The position numbers and the translations under genes were made by a program. A stretch of DNA of 32,784 bases from Saprospirales bacterium (GTDB taxonomy: Bacteria; Bacteroidota; Bacteroidia; Chitinophagales; UBA8649): positions 21,283 through 54,066 of the forward strand of contig PAPS01000008.1 in NCBI GenBank assembly GCA_002708985.1, written 5' to 3'. Below, one piece after another: positions 7,076 through 15,526 of the stretch (positions are counted from its first letter, which is position 1; each line of letters begins with the position of its first letter). A model generated the notes under the pieces. That model saw nothing but the letters and a program-made list of their open reading frames with translations. It did not search any database and had not been told where the DNA came from.

Positions 7076-7612
7076 TCAGTCCAACAATACATTGGACACA
7101 AAGGTATCAAAGACTGTTTTAGCCTCACTTCCAGGAGACATTATATGTCTTGAAATGTCACTTGGAAGGCTTTCGAAAAAAGCATCTAAATCAATGGTCA
7201 AGAGACTATGCTCTGCCAATTCTATAATGTGATAACATACAAAAGGTTCACGAAACCCTCCTAAATGATAGACAAATTCCTCACCCAAATATTTCCCCTC
7301 CATTTTAACTGCGATATATCCGTTCTGCCAAGTCCAATACATGCCTTGTAAGGGGTCAAAAATGCCTTCAAATGAGGATATCACTTGAGATGTACTATCG
7401 ACGCCTAGAACCATAGAAGAAGTGTAGGGCAAATCGAGGGACGATTGTGCCGACAAATCGTATAATTCATAGGTTATATCCCCATACTTAGATACCTCAC
7501 CAATGTAGAGCATAAAAACCTCCATTTCCACCTCATGAGCATTGACTTTAAGATGTAAATTTTGAGCTGTCAATGAAGCAGAGATTAAAATGAGGAAAAA
7601 TACCAAGCGCAT
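7076..7612 (-). CDS. MbnP-like secreted copper-binding protein
   Basis: 178 residues. Signal peptide about 1-17 (MRLVFFLILISASLTAQ). The segment VLGVDSTSQVISSFEGIFDPLQGMYWTWQNGYIAVKMEG (about 68-106) matches my knowledge of the MbnP family (gVD, G.lDP..GMYWTW..GYI..K.EG). It is followed by FVYHLGGF at 113-120, the position of the conserved histidine and Gly-Gly. Trp93 and Trp95 are the obvious candidates for oxidation to kynurenine by the adjacent di-haem enzyme, as established for the methanotroph MbnP/MbnH pair. Many relatives carry a four-Cys motif, but only Cys126 is present in the mature part here. It is the first gene of the 7612-4633 operon, transcribed away from gyrA with 96 bases between the start codons. 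Family assignment is fairly confident. Copper binding is inferred from the family. Confidence 0.82.
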   Translation of the reverse strand: MRLVFFLILISASLTAQNLHLKVNAHEVEMEVFMLYIGEVSKYGDITYELYDLSAQSSLDLPYTSSMVLGVDSTSQVISSFEGIFDPLQGMYWTWQNGYIAVKMEGKYLGEEFVYHLGGFREPFVCYHIIELAEHSLLTIDLDAFFESLPSDISRHIMSPGSEAKTVFDTFVSNVLLD

Positions 7613-7695
7613 ACTTAAATATAAAGGGTTTAACGAATTCGTAACATGTGTGGAAAAGCCCGAAATTTAATGCAAAAAATGGCCGCCTAAAACCT

Positions 7696-7703
7696 TACAT
7701 TTG
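7696..7703 (+). promoter_or_regulatory. Candidate Bacteroidota -7 box before gyrA
   Basis: TACATTTG is a perfect match to the Bacteroidota primary-sigma -7 consensus TAnnTTTG and lies only 5 bases before the gyrA ATG at 7709. No clear -33 TTTG at the usual spacing was found. If used, the transcript would start at or just before the initiation codon, giving a leaderless or nearly leaderless mRNA. It may also be chance. Confidence 0.3.
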
Positions 7704-7708
7704 AACCT

Positions 7709-10417
7709 ATGGACGATAACCAGAATCCACAAGAAAATTCAAATCCTCAAGAAGGGTCAAATAACCGAGGTTCTTCCCAGATAGTCAACATAGATATTGC
7801 AGAAGAAATGAAGGCCGCATACATCGATTATTCGATGTCGGTAATTGTCTCTCGTGCCATCCCTGATGTTCGTGACGGAATGAAACCCGTACACCGCAGG
7901 GTACTCTATGGCATGCAAGAACTCGGCTTAACTTCAGGCAAGTCTCATAAAAAGTCGGCTCGTATCGTTGGGGAGGTGTTAGGTAAGTATCATCCGCACG
8001 GAGATTCTTCAGTATATGATACCATGGTGCGTATGGCCCAAGATTGGTCTCTGCGCTATCCCTTAGTGAATGGTCAGGGAAACTTCGGTTCTGTCGATGG
8101 CGATAGTCCGGCAGCTATGCGATATACCGAGGCTAAAATGGAAAAGATTGCCGACGAGGTACTTAAGGACATCGATAAGGAAACTGTTGATTTCCAATTA
8201 AACTTCGATGATTCACTAGAAGAGCCAACGGTACTTCCAAGTCGTATTCCTAATCTTCTTGTCAATGGAGCCAACGGGATTGCGGTGGGTATGGCGACCA
8301 ATATGGTACCCCACAACCTTAGCGAGGTTTGCAATGGAGTCTGTGCTTACATCGATGATCCGGAAATCGATGTGGCAGGTCTTATGCAGCACGTAACCGC
8401 ACCAGACTTTCCGACTGGAGGAACAATTTATGGATATGACGGCGTAAAAGAAGCTTTCGAAACAGGCCGAGGTAGAGTAGTGGTTCGAGGAAAGGCAGAG
8501 ATCATAACAACAGGAGCTAGAGAACAAATTATTATCTCAGAAATTCCTTATCAAGTCAACAAATCCAACCTGGTAAAGAAGATCGCCGACCTTGTTAATG
8601 ACAAAAAAATCAATGGGATTTCGGATATCCGGGATGAATCAGACAGAAAGGGAATGCGCGTTGTTATCGACGTTAAGCGCGATGGCATACCCAACATAAT
8701 TCTAAATAAGCTTTACCAGTATACGCCACTTCAATCATCATTTGGCGTTAATAACGTTTGTCTGGTAAATGGTCGTCCAAGAACATTAAATCTTCAGCAA
8801 CTCATTCACTACTTTGTTGAGTTTCGCCATGATGTAATTGTCAAGCGAACTGAGTTTGAATTAAAAAAGGCCGAAGAACGCGCCCATATCCTTCAGGGAC
8901 TGATTATCGCAGTAGATAATATTGACGAGGTTATCGCCTTGATTCGCTCAAGCAAGACGGTTGACTTGGCCAAGAAAGGTCTTATGGAGCGCTTTGAGCT
9001 CTCTGAAATACAATCAAAGGCCATCTTGGAAATGCGTCTTTCTAAGCTAACCGGCTTAGAAATCGAAAAACTTCGTGCAGAGTACGATGAATTAATGAAA
9101 ACCATTGCCAGATTAAAAGAAATCCTTGAAAATCGAGGCATTCGAATGGAAATGGTCAAAGAAGAGACCCTTGAGATCAAGGCTAAGTATGGTGATGAGC
9201 GACGAACCGACATCGATTACTCTTCCGGGAACATTGATATCACCGACTTGATTCCCGATGAGTCTGTAGTGATTACGATTTCCCACCTTGGATACATGAA
9301 GCGTACGCCTTCCGTCGAGTTTAGAAGCCAAAACCGAGGAGGTCGAGGAAGTAGGGGATCTACTACCCGAGACGAAGACTTTATAGAGTACATGTTCACA
9401 GCAACAACTCATAATTACTTGTTGCTGTTTACCGAAAAAGGCCGTTGTTATTGGATTAAGGTATACGACATACCTGAAGGATCCAAAACGGGCAAGGGTA
9501 GGGCGATTCAAAATCTCCTACAGATGCCATCAGATGATAAGGTTATGGCCTTCATCCCTGTGCTCAACTTAAAAGAGGAGGAATACTTAGATAATAACTA
9601 CCTCTTATTTGTTACCGCTCTGGGTACTATTAAAAAGACGTCATTACGGGCTTATTCCAATGTCCGTTCGGCTGGGGTTAATGCTATTACCATTCGAGAG
9701 GAAGATAAACTTGAGCGCGTGGTAATGACCGACGGTAACTCGGAAGTTATCATCGGAACAACCAAAGGACAAGCTATACGATTTGAGGAAGGTAAAGTGC
9801 GCTCCATGGGCCGAACTGCCACTGGAGTGCGTGGCATTACTCTTCAAGGTGAGGAAGACCATGTTGTGGGAATTATCTCCGCTACTGAAGAAAACCGGGC
9901 TACGGGTACCATGCTCGTTCTATCTGAAAATGGTTACGGTAAGCGAACCTTTATTGATGATCCTGAAACCGGAGACCCCATCTATCGTCGAACCAATCGA
10001 GGGGGTAAGGGAGTCCGAACAATGTCAGTAACCGAAAAAACTGGTAAGCTTGTCGCTTTACGGTATGTCACGGATAATGATGATGTCATGATCATCACAA
10101 AAAATGGGATTACCATTCGCATGGCGGTTGAAGATATTTCTACCTTAGGACGCAATACTCAAGGCGTTAAATTGATCAAGATTGGTAATAAAGACTCTAT
10201 TGCAGCCCTTGCTATCGTGAAAGACGGCAAAGCTGAACGAGAAGAAATAGAACGCTTAGATGCCTTAGAGGCGGCTGAAGAGGACGCGGAAGGAGCAGAT
10301 TCCAATGAAGGAAGTCCTGCAAACGAGCCAGGCGAAGACTCTGCTGATGCTTCGGGTGATATTTCAGCATCTGACGACACTAGCCAAGACAACTCAGAAG
10401 GAGAGGAGACGGCATAA
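7709..10417 (+). CDS. gyrA: DNA gyrase subunit A
   Basis: 902 residues; breakage-reunion subunit of the type II topoisomerase that introduces negative supercoils in an ATP-dependent way with GyrB. Catalytic Tyr139 lies in [10 protein letters not shown]. The quinolone-determining region [16 protein letters not shown] (94-109) has Ser100 and Asp104 at the E. coli Ser83 and Asp87 positions, the usual sensitive-type residues. The N-terminal domain is followed by a coiled-coil gate (about 370-500). A GyrA box variant, QNRGGRG, is near residue 541, and the six-bladed C-terminal domain runs to about 840, with GYGKRT and [10 protein letters not shown] blade motifs. The GyrA box marks it as gyrase rather than topoisomerase IV. 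A low-complexity acidic tail (about 845-902: Glu, Asp, Ala, Ser) is longer than in E. coli. The first 25 residues are an Asn/Gln-rich extension. Confidence 0.98.
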   Translation: MDDNQNPQENSNPQEGSNNRGSSQIVNIDIAEEMKAAYIDYSMSVIVSRAIPDVRDGMKPVHRRVLYGMQELGLTSGKSHKKSARIVGEVLGKYHPHGDSSVYDTMVRMAQDWSLRYPLVNGQGNFGSVDGDSPAAMRYTEAKMEKIADEVLKDIDKETVDFQLNFDDSLEEPTVLPSRIPNLLVNGANGIAVGMATNMVPHNLSEVCNGVCAYIDDPEIDVAGLMQHVTAPDFPTGGTIYGYDGVKEAFETGRGRVVVRGKAEIITTGAREQIIISEIPYQVNKSNLVKKIADLVNDKKINGISDIRDESDRKGMRVVIDVKRDGIPNIILNKLYQYTPLQSSFGVNNVCLVNGRPRTLNLQQLIHYFVEFRHDVIVKRTEFELKKAEERAHILQGLIIAVDNIDEVIALIRSSKTVDLAKKGLMERFELSEIQSKAILEMRLSKLTGLEIEKLRAEYDELMKTIARLKEILENRGIRMEMVKEETLEIKAKYGDERRTDIDYSSGNIDITDLIPDESVVITISHLGYMKRTPSVEFRSQNRGGRGSRGSTTRDEDFIEYMFTATTHNYLLLFTEKGRCYWIKVYDIPEGSKTGKGRAIQNLLQMPSDDKVMAFIPVLNLKEEEYLDNNYLLFVTALGTIKKTSLRAYSNVRSAGVNAITIREEDKLERVVMTDGNSEVIIGTTKGQAIRFEEGKVRSMGRTATGVRGITLQGEEDHVVGIISATEENRATGTMLVLSENGYGKRTFIDDPETGDPIYRRTNRGGKGVRTMSVTEKTGKLVALRYVTDNDDVMIITKNGITIRMAVEDISTLGRNTQGVKLIKIGNKDSIAALAIVKDGKAEREEIERLDALEAAEEDAEGADSNEGSPANEPGEDSADASGDISASDDTSQDNSEGEETA

Positions 10418-10455
10418 AACCGGCTTTTCTCTTTATTATTGACTAATATTAACGC

Positions 10456-10481
10456 GGTGCCATAACTTTGGCACCTCATTT
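10456..10481 (+). terminator. Weak terminator-like hairpin after gyrA
   Basis: GGTGCC (10456-10461) and GGCACC (10470-10475) form a 6-bp stem with an 8-base loop, followed by TCATTT. It lies 38 bases after the gyrA stop and 49 bases before the next start codon. The T-tract is short, so it may be an inefficient terminator that allows read-through into the TPR gene, or just a stabilising hairpin. Confidence 0.35.
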
Positions 10482-10529
10482 GTAAATGCCCTCAAGCAAT
10501 TTATCTAAAGAAAATCGTAAACGAATACA

Positions 10530-11651
10530 ATGAAAACATTACGTAACATTTTACCCATTTTGTTTCTGATACTAACTGTATCCATCTCAGAAGCTCAGAA
10601 AAATAAGATTTATTCGGCGCAAACTAATATAGATGCCTATCTACAAAGCAAAAATCCTGACGATTTGCTTCAGGCTAAGCAAATCATTGATGAAGTAGTT
10701 AAACACGAGAAAACTGTTGGTTTTTGGAAGGCTTGGTATACCTATGCTAAGGTATATCAGCTGTTGGGTTCCGATTCCGTTGTAAAGAGCACAGATCCAT
10801 CATACCTTTTAACAGCATTAGATGCTTACAACAAATCGTTTGATCTAGCTGATGGACGAATTGACATGTACACCAAAGAAGATATGATCATGTACCTGAA
10901 AAGTATATCTGTAGCCTTCTATAATGATGGAGTAGATTTCTACAGCGCGAAAAACTATGAGACTGCAGCAAGTTATTTCCTTGGCGTGATCACCACTGAC
11001 GATCTTTTAGAACGTGAAAATGGAGAAGGTATGCCTTTCGCTGTAAATAGTGCAGATATGGCCGTGATTTCCTTTCGATTAATGGCTGATCAAGCCCGTA
11101 GTGCGGGTGATTTAGAGGGATATTTGGCGAAAATCAAGGAAGGGCAAACGTTCTTTCCAGGAAATGCCGATTTAATGACCGATGAAATCAACTATTATCT
11201 CATGGCTGATAAAATTCAGGAAGGAATGAGTATTGTGCAAGACGCTATTGCCATACAAGTTTCTGCTTTATCAGAAGATCCAGAAAACCAAGCAATATCG
11301 CAACAAATAAGCATGCTTTACGTAGTGGAAGGAGAGGCCTATTTTCGAAATGATAATATAGAAAGTGCTCTTAAAAGCTTTGAAACAGCCATAGCATTTA
11401 ATCCTGAAAACCACACAGCGCAGTATAACTGCGGTATAATATTAGTTGAGCAATTCAATCAAGCTGGAAAATCATTGAATGAGATGGCAGGTCTTGATGA
11501 TGCTACGTATAATCAAATGAATGAAGAGCGATACACCACATACCTCAAACCAGCGTTAGCATTTCTTATGGTTGCCCAGAACATAGATCCAGATAATACA
11601 GAATATTCTACAATGGTCAAAAACATTCAGTCGCTTTTAGGCGATCATTAA
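10530..11651 (+). CDS. Exported TPR-repeat protein
   Basis: 373 residues. Signal peptide about 1-22 (MKTLRNILPILFLILTVSIS, cleavage near SEAQ), so periplasmic or surface-exposed. The mature part is all-helical. Clear tetratricopeptide repeats include DGVDFYSAKNYETAASYFLG (about 135-154) and, near residue 270, EAYFRNDNIESALKSFETAI followed by NPENHTAQYNCGIILVE. Weaker repeats lie before these. TPR arrays hold protein partners together; no enzymatic motif is present. A TPR protein directly after gyrA is an arrangement I associate with Flavobacteriia, but its role there is not known to me. The gene ends 10 bases before a strong intrinsic terminator. Confidence 0.85.
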   Translation: MKTLRNILPILFLILTVSISEAQKNKIYSAQTNIDAYLQSKNPDDLLQAKQIIDEVVKHEKTVGFWKAWYTYAKVYQLLGSDSVVKSTDPSYLLTALDAYNKSFDLADGRIDMYTKEDMIMYLKSISVAFYNDGVDFYSAKNYETAASYFLGVITTDDLLERENGEGMPFAVNSADMAVISFRLMADQARSAGDLEGYLAKIKEGQTFFPGNADLMTDEINYYLMADKIQEGMSIVQDAIAIQVSALSEDPENQAISQQISMLYVVEGEAYFRNDNIESALKSFETAIAFNPENHTAQYNCGIILVEQFNQAGKSLNEMAGLDDATYNQMNEERYTTYLKPALAFLMVAQNIDPDNTEYSTMVKNIQSLLGDH

Positions 11652-11661
11652 CATTACAGTG

Positions 11662-11692
11662 GAGAAGGGGCATTAGTTGTCCCTTTTCTTTT
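11662..11692 (+). terminator. Intrinsic terminator after the TPR gene
   Basis: An 11-bp stem forms between GAGAAGGGGCA (11662-11672) and TGTCCCTTTTC (11678-11688), with two G-T wobbles and a 5-base loop TTAGT, followed by TTTT. It begins 10 bases after the stop codon of the TPR gene. The geometry is a good Rho-independent terminator. It also leaves a short T-rich end on the reverse strand only weakly, so it probably acts on plus. Confidence 0.8.
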
Positions 11693-11776
11693 GAATCTAC
11701 TACTTAACATAATATATATTATAGGAACATAATTGAAATAAGTAATTGAATGCCAATTCATTATGGATTCAAAAAG

Positions 11777-12223
11777 TTATAGTGATATCCCTGCAGCCGC
11801 TAAAACTGCCAATATTGGAATAAGGCTAAGAATTATGAGTTCTATGCGCACAATGGCTTTAATATGATTAGGAATTTGAATTTCCTCTTCCTGATTACCT
11901 TTTCGTTGACGCATGAAAAATATGCTAGGCCATAGGCTTAAAATGCCAACCACAACAAACAATCCGTATTTCAAATGAAATATAGGATTCTCCATGTACC
12001 ATGCCGCAGGCTTAAACCCCAAACCCGAATCAAATCCAAACCACATAGCCATTCCCGCTCCGACGACGAAAATTGAAGCTATTCCGTATACTCCATCGAT
12101 TTTTGCCAAAAAACTGAGCTTTTTTCGGCTTAGCGTTCTACTTAACATAATAAATTCAGCAAATACCGCTGCATAGACCAACAATATGCTGATAAAATGC
12201 AGGTAACGGATGGCATAACTCAT
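11777..12223 (-). CDS. Small four-helix integral membrane protein (DUF2214-like)
   Basis: 148 residues with four predicted membrane helices: about 5-27, about 45-62, about 83-103 and about 124-146. HFISILLVYAAVFAEF near the start, with a His in the first helix, and WYMENPIFHLKYGLFV before the third helix resemble a family of small bacterial membrane proteins I know as DUF2214 or DUF2269-like, whose function is not established. Histidines at the ends of helices would allow haem or metal contact, but nothing proves this. The gene stands alone, transcribed towards the terminator of the TPR gene and divergently from the MBOAT gene, with 108 bases between the start codons. Confidence 0.7.
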   Translation of the reverse strand: MSYAIRYLHFISILLVYAAVFAEFIMLSRTLSRKKLSFLAKIDGVYGIASIFVVGAGMAMWFGFDSGLGFKPAAWYMENPIFHLKYGLFVVVGILSLWPSIFFMRQRKGNQEEEIQIPNHIKAIVRIELIILSLIPILAVLAAAGISL

Positions 12224-12331
12224 GTTTGATGTCTTTATAGAAAGATACTATAGATACGGAAACAGAACCGCCTTCCCTCACAATTTAATTATCTTTAAAA
12301 TTCAAGCCGACAAACCAAACATGTAGAGACT

Positions 12332-13765
12332 GTGCTCTTTCAATCCATACATTTCTTACTATTTTATATCACGGTATTTATCATGTATTGGTTTGTTCTA
12401 TCGAAGAGCCATCGACGTCAAAATATATTCATTCTCGTAGCCTCCTATTTATTTTATGGCTTGTGGGACTATCGCTTTTTATCACTTATTGCATTATCGA
12501 CTACAATAGACTACTTTGTAGGACTGCGGCTAGCTAAATCAAACGATAAAAAACACCGCAAATTCCTCCTCTCCATAAGTCTCATAGGAAATTTATCCAT
12601 ACTTGGATTCTTTAAGTACTATAATTTCTTTGTCGAGTCATTGGCGTATAGCTTTGGTACAATGGGTATAAGAATCAGTGATTTTACCATGGATATCATT
12701 CTTCCCGTTGGTATTAGCTTCTACACGCTACAAACCCTAAGTTATACCATAGATATCTACAGAGATAAGATTAAACCTACAGAGGATTTTATCGCATTTT
12801 CAGCCTTCGTGAGCTTTTTCCCGCAACTCGTGGCTGGTCCCATTGAAAGGGCCTCGAATCTTTTACCTCAGTTCTTACAGCCTCGAGAATTCAACTATAA
12901 ATATGCTGTAAAAGGAATGGAAATGATTTTATGGGGCTTGTTTATGAAGGTCGTCATTGCCGATAGTCTTGATGCGACTCAGGCATATATATTTTTTACC
13001 AGTAAGAATCCGACTCTATTGTCGCAATTAGTGAATTTACCTCTTTCTACTACCTGGCTATATTGTGACTTCGCTGGATACTCATTAATTGCACGGGGCA
13101 CAGCAAGGCTCTTGGGGTTTGAATTAATGCGAAATTTTGCCTTTCCCTTCTTTGCTACGTCAGTTTCCGATTTTTGGAAACGATGGCACATCTCCTTAAC
13201 CTCTTGGCTCATGGACTATGTTTTTAGACCCTATCTAAAAATCACTTCTTCCAAGAACAAGGCCGTTTACGGTTTATTTCTTGTTTTTATCCTCTGTGGT
13301 TTATGGCATGGTGCACGACTAACTTTTTTACTATGGGGAGGTTTAACAGCAATCTTCTACATCATTGATCGATTTGTTCAAAAATCTATTGGTAAGCATT
13401 TTAAACCACAACATTGGATAACATCGATAGCGCTTAGCGTAATGTTGTGGTTTTCCACTCAAGCTTTTTTCATGCTAAGCGGTTATCTTTTTCGTTCTCC
13501 ATCCCTTGAAAGAATGGCAGTTTTGTTAAAAAGCATGACAAACGTAGGAACAATATCCACCATTGATTGGAAAATAAATACCATTCCATTGATTGCCGTG
13601 TTTTTCTTTTTTGGCTTTGAATACCTTCATCGTAAAAGAAACTTTGGATTTGATTTAAGTCAAAACATCCCTCGAGTTGCTCGTTGGGGACTCTATCTCC
13701 TCATAAGTTTTATGATTGTTTCCTACTTGGGACAGACTATCAACTTTGTATATTTTCAATTTTAA
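12332..13765 (+). CDS. MBOAT-family membrane O-acyltransferase (AlgI-like)
   Basis: 477 residues with about ten membrane helices. It transfers acyl (often acetyl) groups to an extracytoplasmic glycan or similar acceptor. Family motifs seen are LFYGLWDYRF near the start, LPVGISFYTLQTLSYTIDIY, FFPQLVAGPIERASNLLPQ, DFWKRWHISLTSWLMDYVF (His286) and LCGLWHGA with the presumed catalytic His326. Translation starts at a GTG at 12332. The first codons (LFQSIHFLLFY) match the usual AlgI N-terminus and no ATG is available, so the GTG is well supported. Its stop overlaps the start of the SGNH gene by one base (TAATG), implying translational coupling. It opens the polysaccharide locus, so the likely substrate is the exported glycan, though teichoic-acid-like or alginate-like targets are not excluded. 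Confidence 0.95.
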   Translation: MLFQSIHFLLFYITVFIMYWFVLSKSHRRQNIFILVASYLFYGLWDYRFLSLIALSTTIDYFVGLRLAKSNDKKHRKFLLSISLIGNLSILGFFKYYNFFVESLAYSFGTMGIRISDFTMDIILPVGISFYTLQTLSYTIDIYRDKIKPTEDFIAFSAFVSFFPQLVAGPIERASNLLPQFLQPREFNYKYAVKGMEMILWGLFMKVVIADSLDATQAYIFFTSKNPTLLSQLVNLPLSTTWLYCDFAGYSLIARGTARLLGFELMRNFAFPFFATSVSDFWKRWHISLTSWLMDYVFRPYLKITSSKNKAVYGLFLVFILCGLWHGARLTFLLWGGLTAIFYIIDRFVQKSIGKHFKPQHWITSIALSVMLWFSTQAFFMLSGYLFRSPSLERMAVLLKSMTNVGTISTIDWKINTIPLIAVFFFFGFEYLHRKRNFGFDLSQNIPRVARWGLYLLISFMIVSYLGQTINFVYFQF

Positions 13766-14727
13766 TGAGACGTTTTCTTTTTCATAGCATCCTATTTGCA
13801 AGTCTCTTCTTTGGAGTTAGTGCTTTGATACACATGGCTAAACCATTTTATTTTGAAAACGCCATGTTTCGGGAAAAAATCAATGAAATTCCCACAGAAT
13901 GTCCTTCGTGCAATACATTTTTTATAGGATCAAGTCTAACCTTTCGACATGTCAACCCTATGTTGTTTGATTCGTTGGTAAACAGTAGTTCAGGACATCC
14001 TATAAGCGAGTCATATAATTTGGGATCTGTACAGGTCAATTTCTTAGAGTCCATGTATTTAGCTGAGCATTCTATGGAGGAAAAAATAGTTCCGGCAAAA
14101 TCCACTCTGTTTCTTGAATTACGTCCGCATACGATTAAGGATTCAATCTTTACCGCAAAAAACACATTCTACCGCGATATTCATGATTTGGATTTAGTAG
14201 CAAGTCACCACCAAAATCTTTTTGATAAAGCACGCGTCATTTATAGTTCGAATGCGCAATACTTATTTAAATATATCAACGGAGGAATTCTATCAACCTT
14301 AAACAAAAACTATGTTATTGAGCAATTAAAACAGTACGGAATTCGAGGCTTCCTGCCATATACAGTGTCTTCCAAATCGAGAAACAAAAAAATCTCCATT
14401 GCATACGACGATATTGATGAATATAATCCGGAGCACACATCTATTGTAGTTAAGCAATTGAAACATATCCAAGAGATTGCCAAAAAACATCAGATACGAT
14501 TGATTTATCTTGTACCCAATCTCTTTTTAGACGAGTCTTCTGATTGGAAGACGCACTTGATACATCCCTTACAAAAAGATTCATCGCTTCAGATTATTGA
14601 TATGGGACAACCTCATCGATATCCCAGAATTTTTAGTCCTTATCAATATCATGATAAAGTACATCTGCATGAAGATGGAGCTAACTTGTATACTCAGTTA
14701 TTGGTAGATGCCTATCTTGAACTATAA
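13765..14727 (+). CDS. SGNH-hydrolase-like partner of the MBOAT acyltransferase
   Basis: 320 residues from the ATG at 13765, which overlaps the MBOAT stop by one base. The frame is open 81 bases further upstream, but that part lies inside the MBOAT gene and lacks a signal. An N-terminal membrane anchor is at about 4-24, with the rest extracytoplasmic. FFIGSSLTF at 52-60 resembles the GDS block (Ser57 is the candidate nucleophile, with Ser56 where Asp is usual). HDKVHLHEDGA near the C-terminus supplies the Asp297-x-x-His300 pair of SGNH enzymes. MBOAT proteins of the AlgI type commonly work with such a partner (AlgJ/AlgX/DltD-like), which takes acyl groups to the final acceptor. The pairing is therefore functional context, not only homology. 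The substrate cannot be read from the sequence. Confidence 0.82.
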   Translation: MRRFLFHSILFASLFFGVSALIHMAKPFYFENAMFREKINEIPTECPSCNTFFIGSSLTFRHVNPMLFDSLVNSSSGHPISESYNLGSVQVNFLESMYLAEHSMEEKIVPAKSTLFLELRPHTIKDSIFTAKNTFYRDIHDLDLVASHHQNLFDKARVIYSSNAQYLFKYINGGILSTLNKNYVIEQLKQYGIRGFLPYTVSSKSRNKKISIAYDDIDEYNPEHTSIVVKQLKHIQEIAKKHQIRLIYLVPNLFLDESSDWKTHLIHPLQKDSSLQIIDMGQPHRYPRIFSPYQYHDKVHLHEDGANLYTQLLVDAYLEL

Positions 14728-14737
14728 TATTAGAACT

Positions 14738-15499
14738 ATGGCAATTATTGAACATCTCCCTACCCTATTTATGCTTGTTTTACTGCAAGCCATTCTAGGT
14801 ATTGACAATCTTTTATACATCTCTATTGAGTCTAAGAAAGTTGAACTTACTAAGCAAAAACAAGTGCGCCAGCTTGGGATTTTGCTCGCCATGGTGCTTC
14901 GCATTGCTTTACTCTTTTTAGTAGTGCAAATTCTCCCCCTGATAAAAGAAGAGATCTTCTCCTTTGGCAATCCAGCCGTCGTTAATGGGCGTTTTTCCAT
15001 TCATGCTTTAATCGTTTTAATTGGTGGAGCATTTATACTATACACTGCAACTAAGGAGATATGGCATATTATCACCTATGATGGAAGTGAAGAAGATTTA
15101 GCCAAAGGAAAACAGTCCTTTAGCACTACCCTACTCCTAATTGTAGTGATGAATCTTGTCTTTTCCGTGGATTCAATCCTTACAGCTATATCCCTTACTG
15201 ATATACTGTGGATAATGGTTGTAGCCATTGTGATAGGGGGACTCATTATGATTATTCTTGCCGATCGAGTATCCGAATTTTTAAAGAAAAATCGAGTGTA
15301 TGAAGTGTTAGGGCTATTTATCCTATTTATAGTTGGTATTATGCTACTTAGCGAAGGAGCTCATCTTGGTCACATGCATTTAGCGGGAGATCCGATCCAT
15401 GCTATGCCGAAGTCCACGTTTTATTTTGTCGTTATTGTTTTAATAGGAATTGATGTTATTCAGACGCGATATCAACGAAACTTATCAAAGACGAGATAA
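14738..15499 (+). CDS. TerC-family integral membrane protein
   Basis: 253 residues from the ATG at 14738. An upstream frame opening at 14708 overlaps the previous gene and adds no feature. Seven or so membrane helices. LLQAILGIDNLLYISIESKK in the first helix and NLVFSVDSILTAIS in the middle are the TerC signatures, with the acidic residues (IDN, SVDS) thought to bind or pass metal ions. TerC proteins are linked to tellurite resistance and, more recently, to Mn2+ handling of exported proteins. A His-rich stretch, GAHLGHMHLAGDPIHAM, lies near the C-terminus. The gene sits 10 bases after the SGNH gene and 27 bases before the ABC permease, on the same strand, but nothing in its family ties it to polysaccharides. 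Confidence 0.92.
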   Translation: MAIIEHLPTLFMLVLLQAILGIDNLLYISIESKKVELTKQKQVRQLGILLAMVLRIALLFLVVQILPLIKEEIFSFGNPAVVNGRFSIHALIVLIGGAFILYTATKEIWHIITYDGSEEDLAKGKQSFSTTLLLIVVMNLVFSVDSILTAISLTDILWIMVVAIVIGGLIMIILADRVSEFLKKNRVYEVLGLFILFIVGIMLLSEGAHLGHMHLAGDPIHAMPKSTFYFVVIVLIGIDVIQTRYQRNLSKTR

Positions 15500-15526
15500 G
15501 CTTGTCTTCTTCTTTAATTTCATGTT

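Noticed and set aside
7060-7128. Upstream extension of the di-haem peroxidase to an ATG at 7128
   Set aside because: It overlaps the MbnP-like gene by 53 bases, puts 23 polar residues before the export signal, and a better ATG at 7059 has AGGAA in front of it.
9783-10031. Plus-strand frame inside gyrA, and several minus-strand frames opposite gyrA
   Set aside because: All lie within the strongly conserved C-terminal and breakage-reunion domains of GyrA and are shadows of its codon usage.
13684-13764. Upstream extension of the SGNH gene
   Set aside because: The extra 27 codons lie inside the MBOAT gene, and the ATG at 13765 in TAATG gives the expected membrane anchor.
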